Origin: an uncultured Bacteroidota bacterium
Lineage (GTDB): Bacteria; Bacteroidota; Bacteroidia; Chitinophagales; Chitinophagaceae
Direction of reading: 5' to 3'
Assembly: GCA_903887005.1 (NCBI GenBank)
Contig: CAISOH010000176.1
Location: 1-46,505, forward strand
Length of the DNA: 46,505 nucleotides
In this document: positions 14,614 through 22,970 of the stretch, one piece after another
How the letters are laid out: each line of letters begins with the position of its first letter
How positions within the stretch are numbered: position 1 is the stretch's first letter
Translations under genes and position numbers: made by a program
Notes under the pieces: generated by a model
Database searches by the model: none
Seen by the model: only the letters and a program-made list of their open reading frames with translations
Told to the model about the DNA's origin: nothing

Positions 14614-16659
14614 CTAAAAATTCTCATGCCTTACTTTGGCGCTTTCCGGAACATTTGGATCTTTTAACGCTGTCATGGCAGCCTGCATGCCCTGTTGCGC
14701 CCTTTCATAATCAGGTTTCAGTTTCAATGCTATCTGCCACGCCGCAATAGCATCAGCCAATTGTTTGTTTGAAAACAGCGCGCCCCCCATATTATACCAC
14801 AACTCAGCATTTGCTGAATCTATTGCGATGCCTTTTTTAAATTCCGCCACCGCTTCAGGGTATTTACCATACTTTCCGTAAGAATTCCAACCTTTTTTCA
14901 TGTAAAAATCACCAATCAGTTTATACATGCCCGGCAATGTGGGATATGTAGGATAAAGCGCTTTCACTGAATCAAAATTAGGCTTGGCCTTATCAATACT
15001 ATCTAATTTATACCATGCTATCCCCCTGTTGAGAAAAGCAGCTACGAACTTTGGATGTATTATTAATGCATGATTCAATAATCCTATTGCTTTGTAGAGA
15101 TAATCATTCTTCACTTTCATATCACTTTGAAGATCGGCAATAGTAATATAGGAGGCCGCAACATTGGCATTCACCAATACGCTGTTTGGCACAACATTAA
15201 TATCCGCGGCAAAAAGGGTACTGTCATTTTTCCATTCTGCATTACGCGTTATTGTTTTGAAACCGGATAGCACTATAATGATTGCCATAAATGCCAAAAG
15301 CGCTCTCTGCCCTGCTACAGCCGGCTTTATCTTTTCTGCTCCTTTAATCAGAAAATAGGCTATTGCTATTGCAAAACCTACAGAAGAATGATAAATAAGC
15401 CGTTCGCCCATTGTAGCTCCGATATCGAAAAAGATATTGCACACCAAAGCAAGATGAAGGAAATAAAAAGCTATTGCGAAACAAAGCACATTGCGCTTTT
15501 TAAATAATGCGATCATAGCAGCAAAAAGCCCGCCATACACTATGATTGACAACCATACAGAGAGGTTTGAAAAATCCTTATAGGGTATAGAATTGTAAGA
15601 ATAGTCAGCTGATAAAGGGTGCGGGAACAGAAGCAATTTCAGATAATTCAAAGAGGTGGAAATTTCGGTAGCCAGCTTTTCCGCATACGAAGCAAAAACA
15701 TATGGATTATTGAGCACTTCGGTCTCGGAATTTTCTCCCATTGGCGATACTATCTGGAACCTAATTGCAAGATAAACCGCTATTACTCCAAGGAAAGGTA
15801 TAACAGCAATAAGGCTTTTTTTAATGGAGTAATTCCTGAATAAATACAAGGAAAGCGGCAACAGGGCCACCATAGTAATCGCATATTCCTTTGACAAAAA
15901 CGCAAGAAAATAACAGCCAAGCGAGGCTATCAGCATTTTTATGTCCTTTTTATTCTCTTCATACTTAAAGGCGAAAATAAATGTCAGGCACATAAACAGC
16001 AGAGACATAATCTCATCCCGGCTTTTTACATTCGCTACCACCTCCGTATGTATAGGGTGTATGGTGAAAATAATAGCCGCAATAAAGGCCATTAAAGGGT
16101 AATTCTTAAATATTATATACCTCAGAAAATAAAGCAGGACTATAAGTGAAGCTATATACCAAAGCACATTAAGTATATGCCTGACATGCATATCGCTTAC
16201 TAACTTATGTTCCTGGTCACCTCTTACTCCATAAGAAATGTTTTGCTTTAACACACTGTCTATATGGTCTGCTGATGTTGCGCCTAAAAACTGCTGCTCC
16301 ATAGCGAAAGTAACAATAGACAAAGGACGGTAGCGCCCTCCCGACAACTGATTGATTGTATTCAGTTGCCGGTAATAACTATCATACGCATCCCTTGAAA
16401 GAATTTTCGGAATACCCGCAAACCCTTCCTGTACATACTCATTTTTTATGATGACTATGCCATCATCATGAGCAAATTCATTAAAGAAACTATTGAAATA
16501 AAATATTAAAGCCAGCAGGGAAATAATTATGGCCTGTACTTTAAAATCATAAATAGTAAAAGGTGGTTTAGGAATCTGCACCTCAGGCATTCCTGCTACT
16601 TTAGGTTCCTCCGTTTGCTGAATGATCTCTGCGGGTTTTATTTTCTGTTTTTTGGCCAT
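14614..16659 (-). CDS. Polytopic membrane protein with C-terminal TPRs, TMTC-like / GT-C fold
   Basis: 681 residues: a short cytoplasmic N-terminus, a first transmembrane helix at about 40-58, and then an extracytoplasmic loop with the acidic pair in AHDDG (residues about 66-67) expected of GT-C glycosyltransferases that use lipid-linked sugar donors. About 10 further membrane segments follow, then TPR repeats (about 555-660, for example AELWYNMGGALFSNKQLADAIAAW). The RYRPLSIVTF loop and FTIHPIHTEVVANVKSRDEIMSLLF match the layout of eukaryotic TMTC O-mannosyltransferases and their bacterial relatives. Target unknown; protein or surface glycan mannosylation is a family-based guess. Last gene of the minus-strand run that starts at the CCA enzyme, 57 bases after gmk. 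Confidence 0.7.
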   Translation of the reverse strand: MAKKQKIKPAEIIQQTEEPKVAGMPEVQIPKPPFTIYDFKVQAIIISLLALIFYFNSFFNEFAHDDGIVIIKNEYVQEGFAGIPKILSRDAYDSYYRQLNTINQLSGGRYRPLSIVTFAMEQQFLGATSADHIDSVLKQNISYGVRGDQEHKLVSDMHVRHILNVLWYIASLIVLLYFLRYIIFKNYPLMAFIAAIIFTIHPIHTEVVANVKSRDEIMSLLFMCLTFIFAFKYEENKKDIKMLIASLGCYFLAFLSKEYAITMVALLPLSLYLFRNYSIKKSLIAVIPFLGVIAVYLAIRFQIVSPMGENSETEVLNNPYVFASYAEKLATEISTSLNYLKLLLFPHPLSADYSYNSIPYKDFSNLSVWLSIIVYGGLFAAMIALFKKRNVLCFAIAFYFLHLALVCNIFFDIGATMGERLIYHSSVGFAIAIAYFLIKGAEKIKPAVAGQRALLAFMAIIIVLSGFKTITRNAEWKNDSTLFAADINVVPNSVLVNANVAASYITIADLQSDMKVKNDYLYKAIGLLNHALIIHPKFVAAFLNRGIAWYKLDSIDKAKPNFDSVKALYPTYPTLPGMYKLIGDFYMKKGWNSYGKYGKYPEAVAEFKKGIAIDSANAELWYNMGGALFSNKQLADAIAAWQIALKLKPDYERAQQGMQAAMTALKDPNVPESAKVRHENF

Positions 16660-16716
16660 GGTTATTTTATGATACCCAAAAATAATTATTTATCCTGTTG
16701 AAAATATATTATGGGA

Positions 16717-17286
16717 TTAGCACCCGGAAAAATTCTCCACTACCTGTATTAATTCCTCCCTGGCTTTATCAAGGTTATCATTGATAATAATACAATCGAA
16801 CCTGGAAGCGAATGCCAGCTCATGAGCAGCTTTGTTTACCCGTTCTTCAAGGCTATGTTCCGTTTCTGTACCACGGGCAATCAGCCGCTGGCGTAATACT
16901 TCCAGCGAAGGCGCTTCAATAAATATTGTTTTGCAAATATCGGGATACTTATCCCTGATGGCAAGCGCACCGTGCACATCAATGTCCACCAATGGCGATT
17001 TACCGGAATCCCAGATTCGCTGCAACTCTGCTTTCAAAGTACCGTAATACTTGCCGGTATAAACCATTTCCCATTCCACAAAAGCATCTTCTTCTATTAA
17101 TTTTTTAAACCGGTCTTCTTCATAAAAATAATAGTCTCTGCCGTCCACCTCTCCTTTCCTCGGATTACGTGTACAGGCGGATATGGAAAATGCCAGATGC
17201 GGACATGCTTCCAGCAAGTGTTTCACCAGCGTGGTTTTACCCGAACCTGATGGAGCCGTGATCACTATTATCTTTCCTGTGGACAA
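16717..17286 (-). CDS. gmk: Guanylate kinase
   Basis: 189 residues. It converts GMP plus ATP to GDP plus ADP in the cytoplasm, an essential step to GTP and dGTP. It has the P-loop APSGSGKTT at 11-19, the GMP-binding stretch STRNPRKGEVDGRDYYF-like (here SACTRNPRKGE...), EWEMVYTGKYYGT, and the DIDVHGALAIR segment. Length is standard for bacteria. It lies between the EF-Tu-barrel-like gene (62 bases upstream) and the TPR gene. Confidence 0.96.
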   Translation of the reverse strand: MSTGKIIVITAPSGSGKTTLVKHLLEACPHLAFSISACTRNPRKGEVDGRDYYFYEEDRFKKLIEEDAFVEWEMVYTGKYYGTLKAELQRIWDSGKSPLVDIDVHGALAIRDKYPDICKTIFIEAPSLEVLRQRLIARGTETEHSLEERVNKAAHELAFASRFDCIIINDNLDKAREELIQVVENFSGC

Positions 17287-17348
17287 ATGAATGCGTTAAT
17301 TATCTGCGAATAACGCAAAAAAAAACGGCTTTTTCTAATTGGAGAACC

Positions 17349-17747
17349 TTATTTGCTTTTCTGATTTGTTTGAAGTCCTAATATTTCAATGACGATACAT
17401 TCTGCCACTTTTGTTGGACCTTCCATGAAATATCCTGTTAGTCCAATGTGAATCCATTTTGAATGTGTAATTCGGAATTCAGGATTTAATATCCACATTC
17501 TTGCAGTTCCGCTTCTGTTCACTGATTTAGCATTATCAAAAATAACATTCCCATATATATCCTCAAACTCAGGATGAATCATAAAAAGCTGCCGCGGATT
17601 AGGATAATCTGGATTGTCATACCAGAAGTCTGATCTATACCCTTGGGCCGGAATGATATTTCGTCCACCCTCTTCCGGATCGTAAAAACGATAACTAACC
17701 CGAAAGTCAGCAGGATGCCCAAATTTCTTATCTAAAGTTTCATGCAT
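17349..17747 (-). CDS. Small protein resembling an EF-Tu C-terminal beta-barrel
   Basis: 132 residues with no signal peptide or membrane segment. The order of VSYRFYDPEEGGR, an aGYRSDFWYDN turn, a central F-D-x-x-x-V strand and a closing GPTKVAECIVIEI strand resembles the C-terminal barrel of elongation factor Tu (TxEEGGR...GYRPxF and ...GxGVVxEI). Stand-alone small proteins of this type occur in bacteria and are usually annotated hypothetical. No GTPase domain is present, so it cannot be a translation factor. Function unknown. It lies on the minus strand between the macrodomain gene and gmk. Confidence 0.6.
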   Translation of the reverse strand: MHETLDKKFGHPADFRVSYRFYDPEEGGRNIIPAQGYRSDFWYDNPDYPNPRQLFMIHPEFEDIYGNVIFDNAKSVNRSGTARMWILNPEFRITHSKWIHIGLTGYFMEGPTKVAECIVIEILGLQTNQKSK

Positions 17748-17902
17748 TCAGATGTATGCTTTCAAATAGAAAACAAATATTACGCCATATTTACTAATGT
17801 ATGATCTCATACTTGAACCTAATACAATTCCTAACTATAAGTACAAAAGTCGCTTTTTTTTTGAATTTTATTCGAATGAACATTCAATTCGTTTTATAAA
17901 CA

Positions 17903-18418
17903 CTAATTTCCCGAAATAACAAGCTTATTATAAATCCCGAAATTCTCATCATCAAAACAAACAAAAATTATTTCAGTAAAAGCATCAGGGTATGTCTTGC
18001 AAAAATCATTTATAGCTTTTAGCGCTATTTCCGCCGCCAATGGTTTTGGAAAACCATAAACACCCGTGCTGATATTTGGAAAAGCTATTGTTTTGATGTG
18101 GTTTTCCATTGCCAGTTGCAGGCTATTGTGATAGGCATTATGCAACAACTGATTTTCATTATTGTTGCCGCCATGCCATACAGGGCCTACAGTATGTATC
18201 ACATATTTAGCAGGCAGTTTATACCCTTTAGTGATCTTTGCTTCACCTGTTTTGCATCCATTCAGAGTCATGCATTCATCCAGCAACTCTTTTCCTGCCG
18301 CCCGGTGTATTGCCCCATCCACGCCGCCCCCGCCAAGCAACGAAGTATTTGCTGCATTTACAATCGCGTCAACATTTAATTTGGTAATATCTCCTTTTAT
18401 TACACTTATTTTAGTCAT
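17903..18418 (-). CDS. Macrodomain ADP-ribose hydrolase (O-acetyl-ADP-ribose deacetylase type)
   Basis: 171 residues, essentially one macrodomain, probably cytoplasmic. It has [35 protein letters not shown] at about 8-42, with the Asn and the GGGGVDGAI loop that bind the distal ribose, the [12 protein letters not shown] strand, and the substrate loop [10 protein letters not shown]. This matches the MacroD/YmdB class, which removes ADP-ribose from acidic residues and O-acetyl-ADP-ribose. It is 37 bases downstream of the CCA enzyme on the same strand. A PARP-like gene lies about 4.5 kb away on the other strand, but nothing in the layout links the two. Confidence 0.9.
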   Translation of the reverse strand: MTKISVIKGDITKLNVDAIVNAANTSLLGGGGVDGAIHRAAGKELLDECMTLNGCKTGEAKITKGYKLPAKYVIHTVGPVWHGGNNNENQLLHNAYHNSLQLAMENHIKTIAFPNISTGVYGFPKPLAAEIALKAINDFCKTYPDAFTEIIFVCFDDENFGIYNKLVISGN

Positions 18419-18455
18419 AATAGACTTGTTTAATGGAAATTGAAGGGAAGTCCCT

Positions 18456-19892
18456 TTAGTGGTTTGGGGTTTTTAAATTTAATTCTTTCGCTTTCTCAAT
18501 CAGCAATGCATAAGCCGCTTCCTGATTATTTGGTATGATCCCATCCAATATCGCTTCTCTTATCGCAGTCTTAAGTACACCTACCTCGCGCGATGGCGTT
18601 AAATTGAATATGCGCATGATCTCATCACCGGTAATAGGGGGCTGCCAGTTGCGTATCTTATCGTTTTCTTCTACTTCCCTCAACCGTTGTTTTACCAGCT
18701 CAAAATTTTCAAGATAGCGTTTTACTTTCAACCTGTTTTTGGAAGTAATATCACTTTCACAAAGTATCATCAGATCATCTATTTCTTCTCCCGCATCAAA
18801 CAGCAAACGGCGCATCGCCGAGTCTGTAATATCTTCTTTTGTAAGGCTGATGGGGCGCAGGTGCAGCAATACCAGTTTCGCCACATACTTCATGCGGTCA
18901 TTCTGCGGCAGCTTCAGTTGTTTAAAGATTTTCGGCACCATCCGCTCCCCTACTACCTCATGTCCATGAAATGTCCATCCATGGCCTTCTTCATAACGCT
19001 TGGTTGCGGGCTTGGCTATGTCATGCAGCAGCGCAGCCCAACGCAGCCAAAGATCTTCACTTTTGTCAGCAGTATTGTCCACCACCTGCAAGGTGTGGTA
19101 GAAATTATCCTTATGCCCTTTGCCTTCAATGATTTCCACTCCCGAAAGGGCAACCAGTTGCGGGAAAAATTCTTTCAGCAGTCCGCTGCTGAACAACAGA
19201 TCAAAACCAACTGAGGGTTTCTTTGCAGACATTATTTTATTCAGTTCATCAGTAATACGCTCCTGTGATACAATTTTAATGCGCTCCTTGTTTCTATTAA
19301 TCGCTTCAAAAACATCATCCACAATTCTGAAGCCATCCAACTGTGTTGCAAAACGAATTGCCCGCATCATACGCAAAGGGTCATCTGAAAAAGTAATGTC
19401 AGGGCCAAGGGGGGTGCGTATGATCTTATTCTGCAAATCTTCCACACCATTGAAGGGATCAACCAGCTTTCCAAAGTCATCTTTGTTCAGGCTTATTGCA
19501 AGCGCGTTAATAGTAAAATCTCTGCGAAGCTGGTCATCTTCAATAGTGCCGGGCTCCACCTGCGGTTTGCGGGAATCAGTAGTGTATGATTCTTTGCGTG
19601 CTCCCACAAATTCCACATCAAAACCTTCATAACGAAACTGAGCAGTCCCAAAGGTTTTAAAAAAATTCACCTGCGGTTTATGAGGAAAAGTAGCAGCAAC
19701 AGCATGTGCCAGGGCAATGCCATCGCCGGTGCAGACAATGTCCACATCCTTTGTGGGCCTGCCTAAAATCTTATCACGCACAAAGCCACCCACGAGATAG
19801 CTGCGCACATCCATTTTTGTAGCTGCCTCACTTACGTGCTCAAATAATTTAAGTTCCTGTTGAGAACAAACAATATCCATAATCGGTGGCAA
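18456..19892 (-). CDS. cca: CCA tRNA nucleotidyltransferase with HD domain
   Basis: 478 residues. It adds or repairs the 3' CCA of tRNAs from CTP and ATP. The nucleotidyltransferase head has [19 protein letters not shown] (residues 35-53, catalytic D49 and D51), then [10 protein letters not shown] (123-132) and the [13 protein letters not shown] neck (170-182). An HD phosphohydrolase domain follows (H290-D291 in [12 protein letters not shown], and [10 protein letters not shown]), as in CCA enzymes with added phosphatase activity. An internal ATG four codons on (MDIVCSQQ) is an equally possible start. First gene of the minus-strand run reaching to 14614. Confidence 0.93.
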   Translation of the reverse strand: MPPIMDIVCSQQELKLFEHVSEAATKMDVRSYLVGGFVRDKILGRPTKDVDIVCTGDGIALAHAVAATFPHKPQVNFFKTFGTAQFRYEGFDVEFVGARKESYTTDSRKPQVEPGTIEDDQLRRDFTINALAISLNKDDFGKLVDPFNGVEDLQNKIIRTPLGPDITFSDDPLRMMRAIRFATQLDGFRIVDDVFEAINRNKERIKIVSQERITDELNKIMSAKKPSVGFDLLFSSGLLKEFFPQLVALSGVEIIEGKGHKDNFYHTLQVVDNTADKSEDLWLRWAALLHDIAKPATKRYEEGHGWTFHGHEVVGERMVPKIFKQLKLPQNDRMKYVAKLVLLHLRPISLTKEDITDSAMRRLLFDAGEEIDDLMILCESDITSKNRLKVKRYLENFELVKQRLREVEENDKIRNWQPPITGDEIMRIFNLTPSREVGVLKTAIREAILDGIIPNNQEAAYALLIEKAKELNLKTPNH

Positions 19893-19902
19893 AGCTATGA
19901 CA

Positions 19903-19935
19903 TTGGGCGATTCTGTGAATAAATACGTAAATTTG
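19903..19935 (+). promoter_or_regulatory. Candidate promoter for the antitoxin-like / mcrB / mcrC genes
   Basis: TAAATTTG at 19928-19935 fits TAnnTTTG exactly, 19 bases before the ATG at 19955. A weak TTGG at 19903-19906 lies 21 bases upstream of it. No other clear promoter is seen before mcrB, so the three genes may be one transcript. Confidence 0.45.
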
Positions 19936-19954
19936 AGTATAAAAATTATTCAGC

Positions 19955-20269
19955 ATGAAAGGAGTAGGTTATTTGACGGATGAAAACAATCATAAAAAAG
20001 CGGTTGTTATTGATATAAAAACCATTGAGCGTTACGATGAAGAATTAGAAGACCTGTTTGATGGCATCATAGCTGAATCACGAAAAAATGATGAAAAAGC
20101 ACCTTTGAAAAAAGTAATAAGCAATTTGAAAAAGGCAGGAAAGCTCAAATCTGAAAGCAATAGCCAAAAAGTAATTGTAAAAAGAGAACATACATTGCAG
20201 GAAAAGCTTAATAAAGCAAATCGTTTGTTATCAAGGGTTGTAAATCCCGAAATATTGAAGTTACAGTAA
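19955..20269 (+). CDS. Antitoxin-like small protein at the head of the McrBC locus
   Basis: 104 residues, charged, no signal peptide. The first 45 residues (GYLTDENNHKKAVVIDIKTIERYDEELEDL) have the look of Phd/RelB-type antitoxins found in Bacteroidota: a short strand with D-E-N-x-K-K-A-V-V-I-D-I and then an acidic helix. The C-terminal half is lysine-rich and ends in a predicted helix (HTLQEKLNKANRLLSRV). No toxin gene follows directly; mcrB starts 80 bases later. It could be an orphan antitoxin, a regulator of the restriction genes, or an unrelated protein. Confidence 0.5.
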   Translation: MKGVGYLTDENNHKKAVVIDIKTIERYDEELEDLFDGIIAESRKNDEKAPLKKVISNLKKAGKLKSESNSQKVIVKREHTLQEKLNKANRLLSRVVNPEILKLQ

Positions 20270-20349
20270 TATCATTTGCCAATAGGTGGATATTTATTGC
20301 TTTCAACCTATTCTGTCTACCTTATTTTAGCAAACTAATTGAATAAGCT

Positions 20350-21711
20350 ATGGGAAAGTCCGATGAAAAATTTAGAATTGATGATAACCGTTTTATGGCG
20401 ACTAAAGCCAACCTTAGTAGACAGGGTAACATGCTTGAAGCGGCAAAGCAAATAAGAGATTACGTTGAATCAGGGATGACTCAAGCTGATATTTCCAGAA
20501 AGATTGACGCGTCTCCTATGCATGTATCCGATTGTCTGATGCTGCTTAAAAAAGCGACTAAAAAGATCATTGAGTGGATTGAAGGAGGTCAAATTACGGC
20601 TTCCCTAGTTGTCGAAATGCTTAAAGTTATCCATCCTTTAGAAGTGGAAAATGCAATAAAGCTAACATTGGCTAAACGAGAATCAACAGAAGAACCAAAC
20701 GTTTCAGGTAAAAAACAGGTTAAACCCTTAACGAGATTAGAAATTGAAGAAGTATATGGTTTACCCGTGACTCCCAAAAGCAAAAAAGAAAATTCAATTC
20801 CAAACAAAATAAATAACATAACACAGAAATCTGCAACAAACTCAATATACAATTTCACAGAAGACACCGACAAACCATTTATTAGTGAAACTGATTTCGA
20901 CAAAGCAGTTGCTTTGTTAAAACGAAAGAAGAATATCATTTTGCAAGGGCCTCCGGGAGTTGGCAAAACATTCATTGCCCGGAAACTTGCTTATGAAATT
21001 ATGCATGAGGTGAAAAATGAAAATATTGAAATGATACAGTTTCACCAATCCTACAGTTACGAAGATTTCATACAGGGGTTAAGGCCAACTTCAAAAGGCG
21101 GTTTTGAATTGCGAAATGGAATTTTTTACACTTTCTGTCAAAAAGCGTTGAAGCATCCAAAAGAGGAATTCTTTTTTATTATTGATGAAATCAACAGAGG
21201 CAATCTGAGCAAGGTTTTTGGTGAGTTAATGATGCTGATAGAAGCTGACAAACGACATGAAAAATATGCATTAAAGCTAACCTATACCGAAGATGAAAAA
21301 GACCGGTTTCATGTTCCTGAAAACCTGTTTATAATAGGAACAATGAATACTGCCGACAGGTCATTAGCTATTGTTGATTATGCTTTGAGAAGGCGTTTTG
21401 CATTTTTCCCGTTGCGTCCTGACTATGGAGAAACTTTTAAGTCCTTCCTTTCCGAAAAGGGAGTTTCGGATAATCTGGTTGAACACCTTTGTTTATCAAT
21501 AACAAAAGTGAATAGCAAAATAAAAGAGGATAAAAATCTTGGTGATGGATTTCAAATTGGGCACAGTTATTTTTGCTCATTCAATAAAGGCGACGATGAA
21601 AGCAAATGGTGGGATGACATATTGAGTTTTGAATTGCAACATCTGTTAGATGAAATTTGGTTTGATGATTCCGCAAAAGCAACTGAAATGATTAAAATTC
21701 TGTCAAGATAA
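20350..21711 (+). CDS. mcrB: McrB-type AAA+ GTPase with an N-terminal ParB/KorB-like HTH domain
   Basis: 453 residues. The C-terminal two thirds is a McrB motor: Walker A GPPGVGKT at 200-207, an HQSYSYEDFIQGLRP segment at 232-246, Walker B FFFIIDEINRG at 274-284, the McrB signature MNTADRS at 332-338, an arginine-rich sensor LRRRF at 346-350, and the FQIGHSYF close at 401-408. McrB normally hydrolyses GTP to drive the McrC nuclease. The N-terminus is unusual. Instead of a DUF3578 or other modified-base reader it has a ParB-type helix-turn-helix (about 28-110: GMTQADISRKIDASPMHVSD, then WIEGGQITASLVVEML), with no ParB CTPase box. A low-complexity linker (115-175) joins the two parts. Two bases separate it from mcrC. 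Confidence 0.85.
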   Translation: MGKSDEKFRIDDNRFMATKANLSRQGNMLEAAKQIRDYVESGMTQADISRKIDASPMHVSDCLMLLKKATKKIIEWIEGGQITASLVVEMLKVIHPLEVENAIKLTLAKRESTEEPNVSGKKQVKPLTRLEIEEVYGLPVTPKSKKENSIPNKINNITQKSATNSIYNFTEDTDKPFISETDFDKAVALLKRKKNIILQGPPGVGKTFIARKLAYEIMHEVKNENIEMIQFHQSYSYEDFIQGLRPTSKGGFELRNGIFYTFCQKALKHPKEEFFFIIDEINRGNLSKVFGELMMLIEADKRHEKYALKLTYTEDEKDRFHVPENLFIIGTMNTADRSLAIVDYALRRRFAFFPLRPDYGETFKSFLSEKGVSDNLVEHLCLSITKVNSKIKEDKNLGDGFQIGHSYFCSFNKGDDESKWWDDILSFELQHLLDEIWFDDSAKATEMIKILSR

Positions 21712-21713
21712 TC

Positions 21714-22763
21714 ATGCAGATTCCAATAGAAAATATCTACTATCTGCTTTGCTATGCATGGAACAAACTGGATGAGAAAGACCGTGTTGACGTTGCCATT
21801 GACGACAAAACAGAACTGCTTGATTTATTTGCGAAGGTTCTTATCAATGCAAGCAGAATGCTCATTAAACGAGGCATTGACAAAAGCTACATTGATTATA
21901 CTTCAGAAATAGCCGGGGTAAAAGGGAAGTTAGCAATAAGCCAGACTTTAAAAAGCAATTTACTTTTTAAGCAAAAAACGATTTGCACTTTTGATGAATT
22001 TTCCGCGAATATTTTATCTAACCAGATTCTTGTCACTACTATTTACACCCTGATACGAATTAAAGGTTTAGACAATGAACTAAAAGCTGAATTAAGAAGT
22101 TTATTAAGAATGTTTCCAGGCATTGAACAAATCGAACTGAAGCCATTATTATTTAACCAGGTAAAAATCAACCGGAATAATTACTTCTATGGTTTCATAA
22201 TGAACGTTTGCCAGATTATATACGAAAGCACTTTGCCAACAGAAGAAAAAGGGGCCTACAAATTTGCAGATTTCACAAGAGACGATAAAAAAATGAATCA
22301 GCTTTTTGAAGCGTTTGTAAGAAATTTCTATAAGATTGAACAGAATAAATTTAAAATAAATAATAAGATTATTGATTGGCAGTTTTCAAGTAATGATACT
22401 GAATCATTAAAGTATTTACCTCGAATGGTAACTGACATCACCTTAGAAAATGACAACGAAAAAATAATCATTGACGCGAAATACTATAAAGACACAATGA
22501 TGGTAAATCGTAGTGGTAAAGAAAAAATAGAATCTGCCAATATGTACCAGTTGTTTAGTTATCTCCTTAACCAACAAAACCAAGACCCAAAAACAATAAA
22601 TGCAACAGGGATTTTACTCTACCCAACTATTCACGAAGAGTATAATCTTGAGTTCAAATATCAAGACCATAATATTCAAATCAGAACCGTAAACCTGAAT
22701 ACAAACTGGAAACACATTTCTTCCCGTTTAAAGCAGATAATCCAGCTCAATAATCCAATCTGA
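21714..22763 (+). CDS. mcrC: McrC-family restriction endonuclease subunit
   Basis: 349 residues, typical McrC length, cytoplasmic. The N-terminal part begins IPIENIYYLLCYAWNKL and includes the usual DFTRDD-like region before the nuclease. The C-terminal PD-(D/E)xK nuclease shows D241 in LPRMVTDI and D254-A-K256 in IIIDAKYYK, followed by the MYQLFSYL helix of this superfamily. All catalytic residues are present, so it should be active. It pairs with the McrB-like motor 2 bases upstream to make a modification- or site-dependent DNA cutter. What the complex recognises cannot be read from sequence. Confidence 0.88.
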   Translation: MQIPIENIYYLLCYAWNKLDEKDRVDVAIDDKTELLDLFAKVLINASRMLIKRGIDKSYIDYTSEIAGVKGKLAISQTLKSNLLFKQKTICTFDEFSANILSNQILVTTIYTLIRIKGLDNELKAELRSLLRMFPGIEQIELKPLLFNQVKINRNNYFYGFIMNVCQIIYESTLPTEEKGAYKFADFTRDDKKMNQLFEAFVRNFYKIEQNKFKINNKIIDWQFSSNDTESLKYLPRMVTDITLENDNEKIIIDAKYYKDTMMVNRSGKEKIESANMYQLFSYLLNQQNQDPKTINATGILLYPTIHEEYNLEFKYQDHNIQIRTVNLNTNWKHISSRLKQIIQLNNPI

Positions 22764-22795
22764 TTTGTTACAAATACAATAAATTATTACCTTTG
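22764..22795 (+). promoter_or_regulatory. Consensus Bacteroidota promoter for the 51-aa / PARP-like pair
   Basis: TTTG (22764-22767), exactly 20 bases, then TACCTTTG (22788-22795). This is a full match to the TTTG-N19/21-TAnnTTTG promoter. The start site would fall near 22802, about 11 bases before the ATG at 22813. The -33 box begins one base after the mcrC stop, so the pair is transcribed independently of mcrBC. Confidence 0.75.
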
Positions 22796-22812
22796 TTATC
22801 TAACTTTATTTT

Positions 22813-22968
22813 ATGACGGATCAAGAAATGAAAAAGCTCGAAAAAGCTTTAAAAAAGCAAAGAAAAGAGGTTAATTCCTCGAAAGAAGCTGCGGGAAACC
22901 TGTTGAGAAAACTAGGAATTATTACAGCTAAGGGAAATTTCACAAAAGCATTCAGACCTGCAAAATAA
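22813..22968 (+). CDS. 51-residue lysine-rich protein, putative antitoxin partner
   Basis: 51 residues from ATG 22813 to TAA 22968. It is mostly one charged helix (DQEMKKLEKALKKQRKEV), then SSKEAAGNLLRKLGIITAKGNFT. Short proteins with an SKEAAxxLLxxxGI core often sit just before genes of the PARP-like family that follows here. Support for it being real: the consensus promoter ends 17 bases upstream and the next ATG begins 2 bases after its stop. An antitoxin role is inferred from layout, not shown. Confidence 0.65.
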   Translation: MTDQEMKKLEKALKKQRKEVNSSKEAAGNLLRKLGIITAKGNFTKAFRPAK

Positions 22969-22970
22969 CA

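Noticed and set aside
18687-19632. Long plus-strand frames (175 and 170 codons) opposite the CCA enzyme
   Set aside because: They are antisense shadows of a well-supported gene, with no domain signature.
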